DNA of 64,000 nucleotides, taken from the NCBI RefSeq assembly GCF_030272615.1, contig NC_081405.1, forward strand, positions 23,699,772 through 23,763,771, read 5' to 3'. Below are positions 11,392 through 23,900 of the stretch, in pieces (within the stretch, counting starts at the first letter, position 1; every line of letters begins with the position of its first letter). The position numbers and the translations under genes were made by a program. The DNA comes from Cryptomeria japonica. Taxonomy: Eukaryota; Streptophyta; Pinopsida; Cupressales; Cupressaceae. Below the pieces are notes generated by a model. The model was not told where the DNA came from, made no database searches, and saw nothing but the letters and a program-made list of their open reading frames with translations.

Positions 11392-13755
11392 TCACTGCAA
11401 AACTTTTTTCAGGTTCCCCAATGCTTGTTCAAATTCAGAACCATAAGTTGTAAAGTCATCCATATAGATTTCCATGATGTCTTGAGAAATATCAGAAAAG
11501 ATACTGATCACTGCTCTTTGAAAAGTGGCTGGAGCATTATACAATCCAAAAGGAAGAATAGAATATGCATATGTGCCCCAAGGACAAGTAAATGTTGTCT
11601 TTTCTTGGTCCTCCTGGGCTATCTGAATCTGATTGTAACCACTGAATCCATCAAGAAATGAAAAATATATTTTCCTAGCCAAAGAGTCCAATACCTGATC
11701 CACAAATGGTAATGGAAAATGATCTTTTCTTGTTGCTAAGTTCAAAGCTCTATAATCAACACATACCCTCCATTTTCCTCCTTTCTTAGGAACTATTACC
11801 AAAGGTGATACCCATTGGCTATCAAAGATAGGATAGATAAATCCAGCCTTTAACAACTTCTGCAATTCTTCTTTAACTATTTCTTTTAATGCAGGATTAA
11901 TTCGTCTTTGTGGTTGTCTGAGTGGGTAACTTTCTTCTTTTATATAGATACGGTGGGTGCAAACCGTTGGATCTATTCCATGCATATCCTTGTAATCCCA
12001 TGCAAAGGCATTTTTATGACATTTAAGCAAGTCCACAAGTGCCTCCTTTTGAGTATCTGAAAGATCACTATTGATATTCAAACATTTATTCAAATCAACT
12101 TCTATTTTGATAGTAAGATCAATCTGGGATATATCAGAAAAATGAGAAGTAGAGACTTCCTGCGGCAACAGAGTATGCAATATATCAGTGGCTGCAGGAA
12201 AGTCTGAATCTGCAACATTTGGTACCAACTCCTGCAATTGCTGTTCTTGTGTCAACTTATTTGTCAGAATTTTATAAAGAATTGAGTCTTCATCATGTAA
12301 TTGCATGAATGGCCCTCGGTTAATCATCATAAGGTGATTAATAGAGTCAACTCCCTCAGATTCTTCTTCCAAAGTAGGCCAAACTGCTGCTTGTTGATCA
12401 AAGTGGGGCTGTGCAGGAGAATACAAAGCTAATGTTTTTGTAGAGTTCCCATTTGAAATAGTCATATCTTCTGATCTACATCCAATATATACATCAGTCG
12501 TGGCAAACCAAGGTCTTCCCAAAATCACCAGATATCCTCCCAGTGTTGCCTTTGGAGACAAAATCATAAAGTCTGCAGGGTATTCCCAGGAATCCAAAAT
12601 AACCACCACATCTTCAATCATACCATCAGGTCGCACTGTAGAGCTATCAGCAAGCTGTAAAACCATGGGTGTAGGCCTTAGACTATTGATTTCAAGCTGT
12701 TTCATTACTTCTCTTGTCATCACATTAATGACTGCCCCTAAATCAACTAAAACATTCCTTATCTGGCTGCCATTAATGACTATACTTACAACAAGACTAC
12801 TTGGATCAGAATATTTTGGAATTGAAACCTTGCCTAACATAATATCTGTTAGTTGACCCATAACATACACTGTTTGTGGATCCTTCTTCTTCCTGCCAGG
12901 TTTTTTTAGACATGCTTCTCTAAGTGCCTTACTGTATATAGGAACATCTTTTATTGCTTTCAACAATGGAATTTTAACACAAACATGTTTCGGTTGATCT
13001 ATGATATCAAAACCTTGCTCTTGTTCTGTGAGAACTTCCTTTTCTTGCAATCTCTGGGGAAATGGTGGTAATCTCTGCTTCTGAGGTATCGTGTCTATTG
13101 GATTAGAAATTTCTTGTTCTTCTTGTACCTCAGTAATAACTGGAGGAGATGGATTAGGCAGAGTTGTCCCAGATCGTAGGTGAATATCACTTATGGATAA
13201 AGAATAGGCTGGGTATTGATTAAGATCAGTTGAATAAGCTTGTTGTTGTTGCTGAGATTTAATATTAGGATTTGGCATTGGCTGAGTGGGCAACTGCGTT
13301 GGTTTAGGTGGGATAACAGTGGCTGTAGGAGGAGGCATTATTGCAGGCTGTTGTGGCTGCTGAATAGGTTGTTGATAACCAGAAGATTGGGTAGTCCATG
13401 GTTGACTCCCCCTCCATTGAGGAGTAGGTTGCCAATTCCCTTGAAACTGGCTCTCTTGGCTCTGAGGTGGATACCAATTTCCCTGTGGCTGCTGCCACTG
13501 TGGCATTTGATTAGCAAAATGTTGTCCTTGGCCTTGAGAACCATACCAGTTTTGATAATTACCAAAATTTTGAGCATATGGTGATTGCCATTGATTATTT
13601 GGTACATAAGAATTTCCATTATAACCAGAAAAAGAAAGTGGATCCGGAGGCATACCTTGTCTTTGGAAATTTGGCCTTCTTTGAGGGACATAGAAAACTT
13701 GCTCATCCTCACCTTGTATTGGCTTGAAGTCAGGAACCTCAACATTTGCAACCAT
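11392..13755 (-). pseudogene. Gypsy gag C-terminus, protease and reverse transcriptase
   Basis: The N-terminal part is Gln/Pro/Trp-rich (repeated WQ, PQ and NWY), a low-complexity gag tail. The aspartic protease follows, with its active site near VLVDLGAVINVMT. Here the usual Asp-Ser/Thr-Gly reads Asp-Leu-Gly, a common plant Gypsy variant. The reverse transcriptase has WVSPLVIVPKKGGKWRVCVD, the finger and palm block RKDHFPLPFVDQVLD, and the catalytic YMDD (IYMDDFTTYG). The frame is open for 787 codons and ends at a TGA just after RT, where related elements have Arg. Confidence 0.93.
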
Positions 13756-14813
13756 TTTACATCTGCAATCCTTTTTCCGTTGTCTACAATGAGGGCAAAA
13801 TTCTTTAAGAAATGCATCAACTTCTTATGTTTCTTCTTAGTTGAGAGTGTATCCAATTGAGTAGCCATATTGTTTATAATGTCCTCCTTAAAATCTTTCA
13901 ACAAATGGCTAAGTTCCATTCGAGAAACTCCAGTACCAGATGCTGATGAAGGTGCTCCTGGCTTGAAACGCCTGTTCTTTTTAGAAGCAGATCTGGAATA
14001 CTTCTTACAAATTTGTCCTATTTCAGTCCACGTGGACTGTGTAATGTCACCTCCTCCCATAAGATGTAAATAATCAATGTGTTGATCACTGGTTCCCCTC
14101 CAAAATATCAACTTGAGGGAATCTTTGTTTAGAGTACTATGCTTGGACTTTTTGACACTAAACAGAAACCTCTCCAGATAATCTTCAAGACTTTCATCTT
14201 CTTTCTGTGTCATTCTAAAGATATCATCCCCATGACGATCAATGCCTCTACAATACTCTTTATATTTTGCAAGAAACAATCGTTTCATCTCATCCCATGT
14301 ATTGATTGTGCTACTACCCAAGCTCATAAACCATCTTAGAGATGATTCCTTCAAGGTGGCAGGAAATATTTTGAGTCTATGGGCATCTGTAGTATAATCA
14401 AAACTCATACAGAGAAAATCAAATTCAAATAGAAATGTGTCTGGATCCTCTGTCACCAATCCATAGAATTTAGGGAGGGAAAAATCTAAAATGTTCTTGA
14501 GATTAGCATTATCATGCTAATCAGATATGGGGAACTCAAACATTGGGTCCAAAGGTGGTGGTGGATTATTTCCACCTGGAGGTGGGTTTCCTTGCATTGG
14601 ACTTGTGGGGGGAGTTACTATATGAAATTCCTCTTCTGGGGGTCCAAAGAGGAATTGAAGACTGCCTTCTAGAAATTCATATTCAGGGTGGTTCAAATTC
14701 TCCGGGGTTTGATAAAGTTCAGCAAAAGGATTTATATCTGAAGAATTAATTTCTGCATGATTAGGATGACTGGGCAGAAATCTACCTAGAACATCTCTTC
14801 TTCGCCTATGCAT
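13756..14813 (-). pseudogene. Gypsy gag
   Basis: The frame starts at ATG 14813 with a basic then Pro-rich leader (MHRRRRDVLGRFLP, GNNPPPPLDP). It meets a TAG at about 14517 and continues in the same frame into the gag core (DPDTFLFEFDFLC, LKESSLRWFMSL, WDEMKRLFLAKY), a Retrotrans_gag-type domain. A frameshift near 13830 then moves the coding frame to the one used by protease and RT, where CPHCRQRKKDCRCK lies. Gag and pol therefore looked like one continuous polyprotein before decay. Confidence 0.85.
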
Positions 14814-14911
14814 GCAGATTCATGAAATTTTTCGAAGAATCAGGTATGCCAGAAAAACAATTAACTGAAAACTGAAAAAAACAATAACCATAACAGGTTC
14901 TTAGTTTGACA

Positions 14912-14936
14912 CCATCCCCGGCAATGACGCAAAAAA
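14912..14936 (-). other. Gypsy primer binding site (tRNA-Asp type)
   Basis: On the minus strand, immediately after the 5' LTR, the sequence reads TTGCGTCATTGCCGGGGA. The last 11 bases match the tRNA-Asp-complementary primer site known from Athila/Tat elements (…TTGCCGGGGA). The first half has diverged. Confidence 0.7.
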
Positions 14937-16207
14937 TGTACAACCCAACAATAAGAATAATAACTCTAGTTGAAGTCTCAACCCGAAGTTTGGACATTCA
15001 CTTGGTAAAGTCACTATTTCCATAGCTAGTGTTCATTTGATTGTCAAACCAGGGACGTGATACTTGAAATGGGTCTGCACTATATATGCACTAAGTTCCT
15101 GCAACAGCTACTCTGCATTACTGCAGCAACTAACATTATGCGGAAAAGATAAGCAAGAATTGAAACTATTGAAAGGCTACAAGAAAACTTCTGCATAAAT
15201 TCATAAAACAATATTGGCTAAGTTCAATGCTGATAAACAAAAAATACTCTGTTTTGGTTTGGCTGCAGGAACAGTCAGTGGATCTGTTTCCAGTGGCTGC
15301 AGGAACAGTCAATGCAAGAACGTCTACTGCAGCTAGGGAAAGAAAACTAATCTTAACAACTGCACAGGAACACTCACCAAGTGGGCCCCCTTGGGTGAGT
15401 GATTCCGGGCTTCCCAAAAACAACTCTAAATGCTGAGAATAACATATTTTTTATTCATCATTCTTTGGAAGTCATTACATGATTCAATATGAAAAGAAAC
15501 TCAAAAAACACTTGTGAAAAATCCTTTGCTCTGCTTTTTCCCCTTCTCTTTCTATCTAACCTCGAGAGGAGATAAAGAACTTATTTTTAAAAGAAATCAT
15601 CTACTGTAGACAACACAAATCACGCCGAAGAGAAGAGACGGATAATTGATTGAGAAAGGAGATAGCTAGAGCTATGCTACAGGAAATGCGGAAATGCAGA
15701 TCTAAACTGCACCATAGTCATAACATACTGTGGCGGTATTTACAACTTCAATGTCCACTTAAGTTAGACATCGATAGTATCGCTTGATTGCTTCTCCTAT
15801 GCCGTTCCTTACACTTTTCAGCATTTCTACTGTTCGATCCTTCAGTCATCTTCTTGAGTATCTCTTCCTGCAACTGGCGTGATAGGCTAGCTTCCACTGC
15901 AACATCATTTATTCCTTGCACTTCAAAAAGAAATAACATACAAGAACATACATACGTATTTTATTTAATCAGGACATCTATTAATTTCACATATGATATT
16001 GCCCTAAACAATCCGCATGGCAACAAGAATAAATGACATGGCTGCAGGAATAAACTGGCAAAGACAAAACATGCTTTAATAGGTTCAAACTAACATTTGA
16101 AATACATATAGTAAACTTCTGAAACATCATTACTACTATGTAAATCAAAATACGACAAAAGCTCAAGAGTTCTAAGGATAAAAATATGACAATGTCTCAA
16201 CTGATCA
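14937..16207 (-). repeat. Gypsy 5' LTR, uninterrupted (1,271 bp)
   Basis: This is the direct partner of 1284-6401. On the minus strand it begins TGATCAGTTGAG and ends TGTACA. The motif GGCTGCAGGAAC recurs inside it (15263 and 15295 areas). Reading frames here are shadows. Confidence 0.92.
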
Positions 16208-16212
16208 GGTTG

Positions 16213-17127
16213 TCTAGGGATCTGATGACTACATTCTATTTGGCATATTGGAGCGACCGTGATTATTGTGACTAAAGCGTTCAACTTCTCATATAGGAAT
16301 TTATACATTATTTTGGCCTGTTTTTGTTAATCTGGAACAATGTAAATTGTTTTACCATTACATGGATGGCATATTAATTTTCACTTTTCACAGAGAAAAT
16401 GACAAAACTGAGGGATGACTAAATTCATGTTTTTTCATTAGATGGAAATACTTTAACTATTGGTAAAGCAAATTATGGTAGAATGTGTTTTCGTTTTTCT
16501 TCTCCCCAACTATTCACGTAAAGCAAGCTTTGGTGATTTTTCTCTTGACAAGAAACAAGCACTGCTTCCAGCTTGCCCTTTATTTATTCTGATGGTTGAG
16601 GTATAAGGAAGGGTATTTTTGTCTATTCACAATGTCTTCATAATAGTTCCAAGTTCTAACAGGAAGAAGGTTTTGTGAGAAGTACCGACCAGGATCATTT
16701 CTTGTGAAGATATATGTCATGGATGGTTGTTGTCTTGCACATTTTGATTCTAAGGGGTTATTTGAGACTCTGCTTGATTATATGTCATCTGAGGTAGGCA
16801 AGTTGATGAAAGAAATGCATGTTCTTCAGGACCTGTCTATAGGAGTCCTGTAATAATAATAAAATTCTCATAGTTGTATAGTCAGCTCTTGCTCAAGTTT
16901 GCTACACTTTGGTAAAAATATTCTATGAAGCATTTTAGAAATATAATCTCATTATCAGTTGTGATGTTATACAATAACTTGAAGAAGGTATGCATGTTGT
17001 TTATTTCTATATTCAGAGAGAATCAATTTGATCAATTCTGAAGCATTTTATATTAGACTAGCTCAGTATTTTTCACAAGCCTGGATGAGATTTGAGTTGC
17101 TCATTCCCTATTTTTGTTTGCTGATAG
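16213..17127. other. Non-coding, presumed intron of the DUF819 gene
   Basis: No coding frame, RNA gene or clear repeat is visible. The stretch ends in a pyrimidine-rich tract and AG at 17126-17127, which serves as the acceptor of the next exon. I looked for the preceding DUF819 exon here and did not find it. Confidence 0.55.
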
Positions 17128-17241
17128 CAGTTGCAACAGTCATAGGGACTTTGGTTGCTTATTTGGTGGTACCCATGCGATCTCTAGGTCAAGATAGCTG
17201 GAAGATAGCAGCTGCTCTAATGAGCAGGCATATTGGTGGAG
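17128..17241 (+). CDS. DUF819 (YjcL-like) membrane protein gene, internal exon
   Basis: The 114-bp exon encodes VATVIGTLVAYLVVPMRSLG, then QDSWKIAAALMSRHIGG. This closely matches plant DUF819 proteins, which are multi-spanning membrane proteins of unknown function related to bacterial YjcL. It is bounded by AG (17126-17127) and GT (17242). It enters and leaves in phase 1: the last base G joins CT of the next exon to give Ala (GGAVNYVA). The exon supplies one membrane segment and the conserved loop after it. Upstream exons are not visible and should lie left of the window. There is no stop or frameshift, so the gene may be functional. Confidence 0.88.
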
Positions 17242-17650
17242 GTAATCTCAGCTTAATATATACGTCCAGAGGTCTAACTTAAAAGAGAAGATTCTGGGTA
17301 GAGCATTAATTCTTCAATTCCAAGTTTAACCATAGTAACATAAATCTCATGTTCATGTTTTAAATCTAGATGAATTGAGAGGTCATTATAAAATTTTGTT
17401 AGAGCTTCTAATCTATCAATTTGTGTTTTGTTTTCTCCATCAATAACTAGCATAATAGATGCACACAATTTAATCATTGGGAAACACTAATTATTGGGTG
17501 ATTGATAAATAGAATTTCATAGTTGGAAAATATGCTATGTAGTAATGATCTGTATATTTGTCATAAGAATTTGTCTATACTACTTACTGCTAGCAATATT
17601 ATGCTGTCTTGTTTTTTTTTTTTTTTCACTTTGTAAATTTGCATATGGCT

Positions 17651-17886
17651 CACGCTTGTTATACTTATAATATAGAAAATGACTTACAATAACCAGAGTT
17701 GCAAGCTGCAAATCTTTTTATAGAACACAGAGGGCCATCATAGTTATCAAGTATCAACGAAAACAGGGCTTACGCTTGTTATACTTATAATATAGAAAAT
17801 GACTTACAATAACTAGAGTTGCAAGCTGCAAATCTTTTTATAGAACACAGAGGACCATCAAAGTTATCAAGTATCAACAAAAACAT
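17651..17886. repeat. Two-copy tandem duplication, period 121 bp
   Basis: A unit beginning ACGCTTGTTATACTTATAAT occurs at 17652 and 17773 and ends TATCAAGTATCAACRAAAAC both times, with a handful of substitutions. No coding potential is seen. A shorter degenerate pair (GAGCCCATAC, around 17912 and 17964) follows. Confidence 0.85.
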
Positions 17887-18129
17887 CAGCCCTAATGACC
17901 AGATGCAGCGGAGCCCATACAAACAAACTTATAAACTTTAGCTCTAATGGTCAGATGTGGCAGAGCCCATACTTGTCTCAAAAAACCAAACACCCAGACT
18001 GATTGAAAAACTTTATTGTCGACGTCCATATCAATTAAAGGCAATGTCACACAATTGAAACATGACCCACCAGAAAATGAGGAGCGTTTGCCAACCACCA
18101 ACGTGTGGACTATTAATGTTTATTCTACT

Positions 18130-18540
18130 TTGAAGACAAATCATCCCAAGCATTCAAGTCATCTGATACAACATACATTGATGGTGTAATTGGCAAGGTG
18201 GTCAGCCACAAAATTGGCTAAATGATAACAGTCGTTACATGCATAAGAAGTGAAAGAATTCAGGAGAGTCCAAGCATCACATGGTATATTGGCAATCCTC
18301 TAATTCTATGCACTCTGCTTCTTGATGGAGTTTATTATGATCATAGAATCATCCTCAATGATGAGTTGTGAGATTCTGACTGAAAAGCCAAAGGTAAACT
18401 CAGAACTATTCTGTGATCCTCTGCCTCATTATTTGTTTCCTACTGAAGTTTCTTTGAAACCACTTAATCATCTTGCCTTCTGAATTCTGAACCACACAAC
18501 CTGAGCCAGAAGGCCTTGGATTGCCTATGCACACCCCACT
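18130..18540 (-). pseudogene. LINE-type RNase H (RVT_3) relic
   Basis: On the minus strand the frame reads CIGNPRPSGSGCVVQNSEGK followed by MIKWF. This matches the start of the RNase H-like domain found at the end of plant LINE reverse transcriptases (consensus DGASKGNPGPSGAG). Further on are AECIELEDCQYT and a C-terminal QPPCQLHH-like segment. Several stops interrupt it. No adjoining reverse transcriptase was recognised, so it is an orphan fragment. Confidence 0.6.
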
Positions 18541-20075
18541 GTGTAAAATACCCTTCCAATTTTGACTCCCAACTTTTGTTTTCTATCAGTTGCTTGATAA
18601 TGTGTTTGCACAGTTTCAGATTTATGTAGGGAGTAATATTGTAATTTTATTTGCAGATTTACAGGAGGGACATTCGCATGCATTTTAAAGTGCTACGGAA
18701 CAAGAACTAAAGTAATACTAATTTCTGTGATAAAATTCAGAATAGAGTTTGACTTGCATAATATTCATAGTCTGAAATACAAAGAAAATGTGTTTCTTTT
18801 TTGACCTCAGAACTGAGCTAAACAATCTGAAAATATAATAATACTTAGTCTAGCTGTTAGCCATGTCTAAGGGACAGGAATACTCCACAAACAGGTCCAA
18901 AATGAACAAAAATAAGGCTTCAAATAACCCCCTGCAGGTCTGAGCATTCACTCTCCAGCATTGAATCAATTTACAGTAGAGATAAAGAAATATACATACA
19001 CAGCAGAATAATGCTTATGGCTGCTTATGAATAAAGCTCACATCCCAACTTAATTTTTTCATATTAGTTGCCGATGAGGCCGTTGGGGGATGCTTCTGCA
19101 GCTAGGGCTCCACAAGGACGAAGTTTTTTTGCAGGTGGTCTTCTGTGTGGTGGGTGTGCTTCACTGTGGCGGGATACTTCTGCGGTTAGGGCTCAGCATG
19201 GTTGGAGGTTTTCTGCAGATCGATTTCCATGTGGTTGGGATCAACTTTTGCAGAGCAATCGAATTAATTCTGTATTGCATTACAATCAATTGAGAAAAGG
19301 CATGGGGCTAGCGATTAAAGAGGGGACCAACCGATGGGGATAGCATAACCGATTTTTGCTATGTTTACAAACCGATCTGGATTATACTGGTTGGTAATTA
19401 ACATGAAGTGATATGGTTAAGGCAAGTTAAAGATGGTTGGTGATAAGACGTGTCTCCTTGGCATCGTGCCTTATCATTCCACAAACGAGGTATAAGAAGG
19501 CATACAAATTCATTCCATGCGAGGTAGGGAAGATTGTTTTGTATATAACTCTTATCCATATTTGGTTCACGGAAGTGAGTTTATTTGTGGCACTTGAAGT
19601 AGCAGAATAGACGGGAAAATGCAGCGATCTTTATGAGTAAGAAGACACCACAAATAATAATTAATATACTTGATGGCCAGACATTAACGGCGCCCTCCAT
19701 TCATAGTGAAGCTGCGATGGGTACAGATGAAAGTATATTGGAAGTAAAATACGTGGAGTTTCGTATTCCCGATATCGAGCAAGGGGGAATTTACTTTGTG
19801 TATTGTATCAGATTTACTCTACTCATTGGAGCACTATCAACCTTGGGTAACGATTTCATAATTCAAGACTATCCCAGGTGTAGCACCAATACACGATGTC
19901 AGGCTATATTCTTGGATTTTAGTAGATGAGTATACTCTAAATGATTTAGAAGTAGTTATCATTTTGGAAGGAGCGAACTGAAGGGTGATTAAGACAATGA
20001 GCAATTTGGCAAAAGGGTCCGATTAGTCAAAATAAACAAAGCATCAACTCATATTAGTGAAAGGGTGTTACAAAG

Positions 20076-20314
20076 TCCAAGGGGTCGAGCTTAGTTGATT
20101 AAAGCATTGAGTTCTCAATGTGGAGACCCAAGTTCAACTGCCATGAGGGACACCTTTATGTAGACTCTTGGTCTTCCTAAGTGGATTTCTAAGTTGTGAC
20201 CCTTGGTCTTCCACTTCTTGTTAGTTTGCTCGAAAGGAGCTGATATTTGTAATAAGTTGGATGCTCGAATGAGCTGATATGTAATGATTATATGATATCT
20301 AATCCAAAAAAAAA
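20076..20314 (+). mobile_element. tRNA-derived SINE (239 bp)
   Basis: A perfect 13-bp direct repeat, GGGTGTTACAAAG, lies at 20063-20075 and 20315-20327. The body opens GGGGTCGAGCTTAGTTGATT (A-box-like region) and contains GTGGAGACCCAAGTTCAACT (B-box-like GTTCAANNC). It ends in a poly-A run before the right repeat. All four SINE hallmarks are present. The promoter boxes are judged by eye. Confidence 0.85.
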
Positions 20315-20957
20315 GGGTGTTACAAAGAGTAGCAATTATCTAAAAGAGTCACAACCTTTCTGAGAAAGCTTATATTAACGAGGAGGTGAAAGTCATTCTT
20401 AGAGAGGAAGCAGAAGGTAAAAATGTGGTGGTATATGTGTTGGAAGACAATCATTAGATACATCGAATTGTAAGAGGGTTGGCAATGAACGTATTATATC
20501 CGAGGAAGTGACAGCAAGAGATTTGGATTATGTATCATCTACCCATAAGAAGCTATCAAGATAAGTTCTTTCTTCTAAACTATTCTTAAAATTTTAAGCT
20601 AAATACTAGAAGGAAATATATTCAATTTTGATAATGTTATATTTATTTATATATTCCAACTCTCATATTAAGTTGGAATGATTGTTATAGACTCTTAGGA
20701 TTAAAATACAGCAAATTCCAAAAGGGGACATTACAAATTAGACCCTTTTAATATCATGAAGTTGCAGATAGCATACTGAAAATGAACAATTAGTGGCATT
20801 TAAATGATTCTTTTGAGATTTGCTTAAGTTTAGATTGTGTTTTAGTCAAAGGTTATAGCCATTCATTATTTGTTCTAATGCCTCATAGGCATTGAATCAG
20901 TAATTTGGGCACTTTTCACACCATAATCCTAACTTAGACAATTCTTTTAGGTGAGGT

Positions 20958-23900
20958 ATGGCAGCACTAAAGGCTGGAGCAGGCACACGTCAAACCCTCA
21001 TCAAAGAAGATTCGAAAGGTGAAGTGCTGAAAACTAAGATCACTTCCTATTGGAGTAACATGGGAGATACTAATCTTGGGCGATTTGATGTGAAGAGATT
21101 TCATAGCTCACTATACACAAGCAAACCTTCAGCAACAACTAAGAAGATAATGGAGAGTGGAATTATCAATGCAGCTGGTTTTCCTCCGGCCATACAATGC
21201 TATGAACTGATGGTTGCGTGCGCTAAACACTGTGATTCTCATACAAGGACAATAGTGGCACCTGATGGAAGAGTACTTGCTTATCTATCAGAGGTGGCCA
21301 TTAGTGAAGCTTTCTACATACTCGAGCCGAGAGATATGATTTATAGAAGCATGGAAGGAGCTAAAGCATTCTATGATGTTGACCCCGAGATTTGTCTTGG
21401 AATCATCAATAAATATTGGCTATTGAAGAGTCGACCTGACAAAAGAAAACTTCTTGGCAGACTACATAGAGTTAATTTTAAGGAGGAATTTAGTGACTTA
21501 ATTACTTTGCTCAACCGAGTCACAGGTGCTCCTCAAGCATTCTACTTCGAGAATCGGATGTTCTTCTTCATAGAAACAATCACAAATAGGAAATATATGA
21601 TCAACTGGGCAAGGATCATCAACAATAGCATTGATATACAATTGAGGAGGCTCATCTCCACTAAGACATTTTAAATGAGCTCATATATCATATACTCTCT
21701 TGCTAGAAATTATGAGTATGCTGGATTGATGTATAGAGGCCTGGTTGGAAGAGGACCTGGAGAAATAAGAGCATGTGAATCATATACACAATTGCAACAT
21801 TCTAGTAAGCCACATTATAGAAGAGTTAATGACGCCTTCACTATGCATATCACAAGAACCCTACAAGGCATAATCCATCAATGGTTATCTCCGGAAGCGC
21901 AGGAATTGGTCAAGAAATTTGGTGCTTGGTTCATTCAATTCCCAAAGTTTACATATATAAGAATTCAAGGATGCTCTTCCCCACTCTACATGTTGCCACG
22001 CTATCCTACGGATAAGATAGTGTTACTAGAAGTGGTAAGGCAGTTGGTGGCGTATGATAAGGTGCAAGGAATAGACAGAAGACTGACATTGCCTTTCCTA
22101 TTTCACTTGGACAATCCATAGAAGTCTGCCCCTCTCTACAAGGAACTGACAACTCCGAAGATGAATTGTCATCTTACTCACTTATACAATATGTTTCTAG
22201 AGATAATTTTGATCCTTATGGAAACATAAGAAAGGCTGATGGGAAAAAGCATAAACACAAATGGCATTTGGAGGATTACTAGATGAATGCTTAAGATGAT
22301 TTTGAAGTAAGAAGGAGGATATACTCTAGGCTACCCATTGACATCATTCATAGATGTAAAATTTTTAATGTTGCTGATCAAGCACAAGATAGCGGTAAAT
22401 GTCCCTAGCATACCTATGAAGAAGAGAAGGACAAGGAAATAAAGGTCAATTGGATTGATGTAGAAATCACAGATTTGATGAAGCTAGTCTTGGCCTACAC
22501 ACGCAAATGGGTAGATATCCAACATCATAAATTGAAAAAACAAAATGTGCAACTAACATTCGACTTAGTGGGAAGAGCAGACTTATCAGATGACAATGAA
22601 GAAGATACAAGTGCAAGTGGAAGTGCCACCCGTTCAACCCACTCCAAAGGTTCCAAGAGAAAGGAGAATCGTGAAGGAGGATCATCACGTAAGAGGTATA
22701 AACCGAGATCCGGTCATCCTTCCACTAGTACCTCTTCCTGGCATGAAGTAGAGATGAATCAAGATGGAGGCTATTGGAACCAAAGACTTGAAGGAGACTT
22801 GAGTCGTGGAGTGAAGGAATCAATGGAATCTACAATCAAGAATGACAAAAGTGAGAAGCAGAACAAAGGGAACCAGCCATAAGACCAAGATAATACTGTT
22901 CCCCACATGCAAGTAAACAATGAGGATGAAGGTAATGAGTCTATAAATATAGAAGAAGACAGTGATGAGACAACCTCTCCCCCTAGAGATGACCAATTGC
23001 CTGAAGAAACACAAGAAGGAGAAGGAAGATCTGCTATCCTGCATGGCTCATAGAAAGGCTCGCCAAAGAAGTAATAGCAGTGGAAGAACCATTGGGTGAT
23101 TTGGATAGTCTCCTAAATCAAATTCAAGAAATCACTGAAAAGAAGAAAGCAACAAAGATGCCCAAAGTGATGAGGGATATATAGGTTCTCGAGTCATACA
23201 AATCGCCACTCCAAGGGTAGATAAATTTGAAGACGAGATCACGATAAAAGAATATGATTTGGAAATTGTTGATTTCGGTTTGCCTACCATTGAGCAAGCT
23301 TTGGGTGATATGAATGATTCAGTGAAAACAATCCACGATATGCTTAGGATGGAAGTATAAAAGACTAGAAAACTGGAGAGAGAAGTGCATGGAGAAATTA
23401 CTTCCAACAATTCAAGGGGCCATTGAGGCAACATGATCCATCGGCTACACCACCACCGCTGCTTCCTCCAAAATCAGTGGATCATGCAGAGAAAGTAAGA
23501 AATTCAGCAGATCTAATGGATACTTGGATAAACAAATCCCTCAAGAAGGCTAACAAATTCATAAGAGATATAATGAAGATACTTGATAGAGCTGTGAGAA
23601 TCCTCGGAAGAACTCATGCTCTCATGGCAGCATTTGACACTTTTGTCTACACTAGGGACTTCACTATCCCTATTTTGCAAGAAATAAGGAAGACGCCTAA
23701 GAAGATTTTGGTGAAGGAAGGGATTTTGAAAGATGGACAATCACCAGACTTTCTGCATTGGAGCAACTTGCTTCACATGAGGAAGGTTATTTATGGAGAT
23801 ATCAACAATGGATGCAATCAAGTTGATGAGGGAATCCATCTGATTCATGACAAGATTGTGGAAGTAGTGCAAATCACTCTTGAAAATGAGATAGACGCCG

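Larger units (their letters stand above)
1284..16207 (-). mobile_element. Full-length Ty3/Gypsy element, Athila/Tat-like, split by a hAT element
   Basis: Both ends are defined. A 5-bp direct repeat GGTTG (1279-1283 and 16208-16212) flanks two LTRs, 1284-6401 (with insertion) and 14937-16207. On the minus strand the order is 5' LTR, tRNA-Asp-like primer site, gag, protease, reverse transcriptase, RNase H, integrase, a third ORF, polypurine tract and 3' LTR. Without the hAT insertion the element is about 11.1 kb. RT-RNaseH-INT order is diagnostic of Gypsy. The tRNA-Asp-type primer site and an extra ORF after integrase are features of the plant Athila/Tat branch. All three coding regions carry stops or frameshifts, so the copy is dead, but the structure is complete. 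Confidence 0.93.

Noticed and set aside
13240..13584. 114-codon plus-strand frame, Leu/Trp-rich
   Set aside because: It is antisense to the Gln/Pro-rich gag tail of the Gypsy element, a composition shadow.
19633..19929. 98-codon frame with a hydrophobic stretch
   Set aside because: No homology recognised and no splice or promoter context. It may be part of an unidentified insertion upstream of ORF copy C, but I cannot support it as a gene.
20063..20327. Possible functional tRNA gene
   Set aside because: The A- and B-box-like blocks are followed by a long non-tRNA body, a poly-A tail and target duplications. It does not fold as a complete tRNA by eye.
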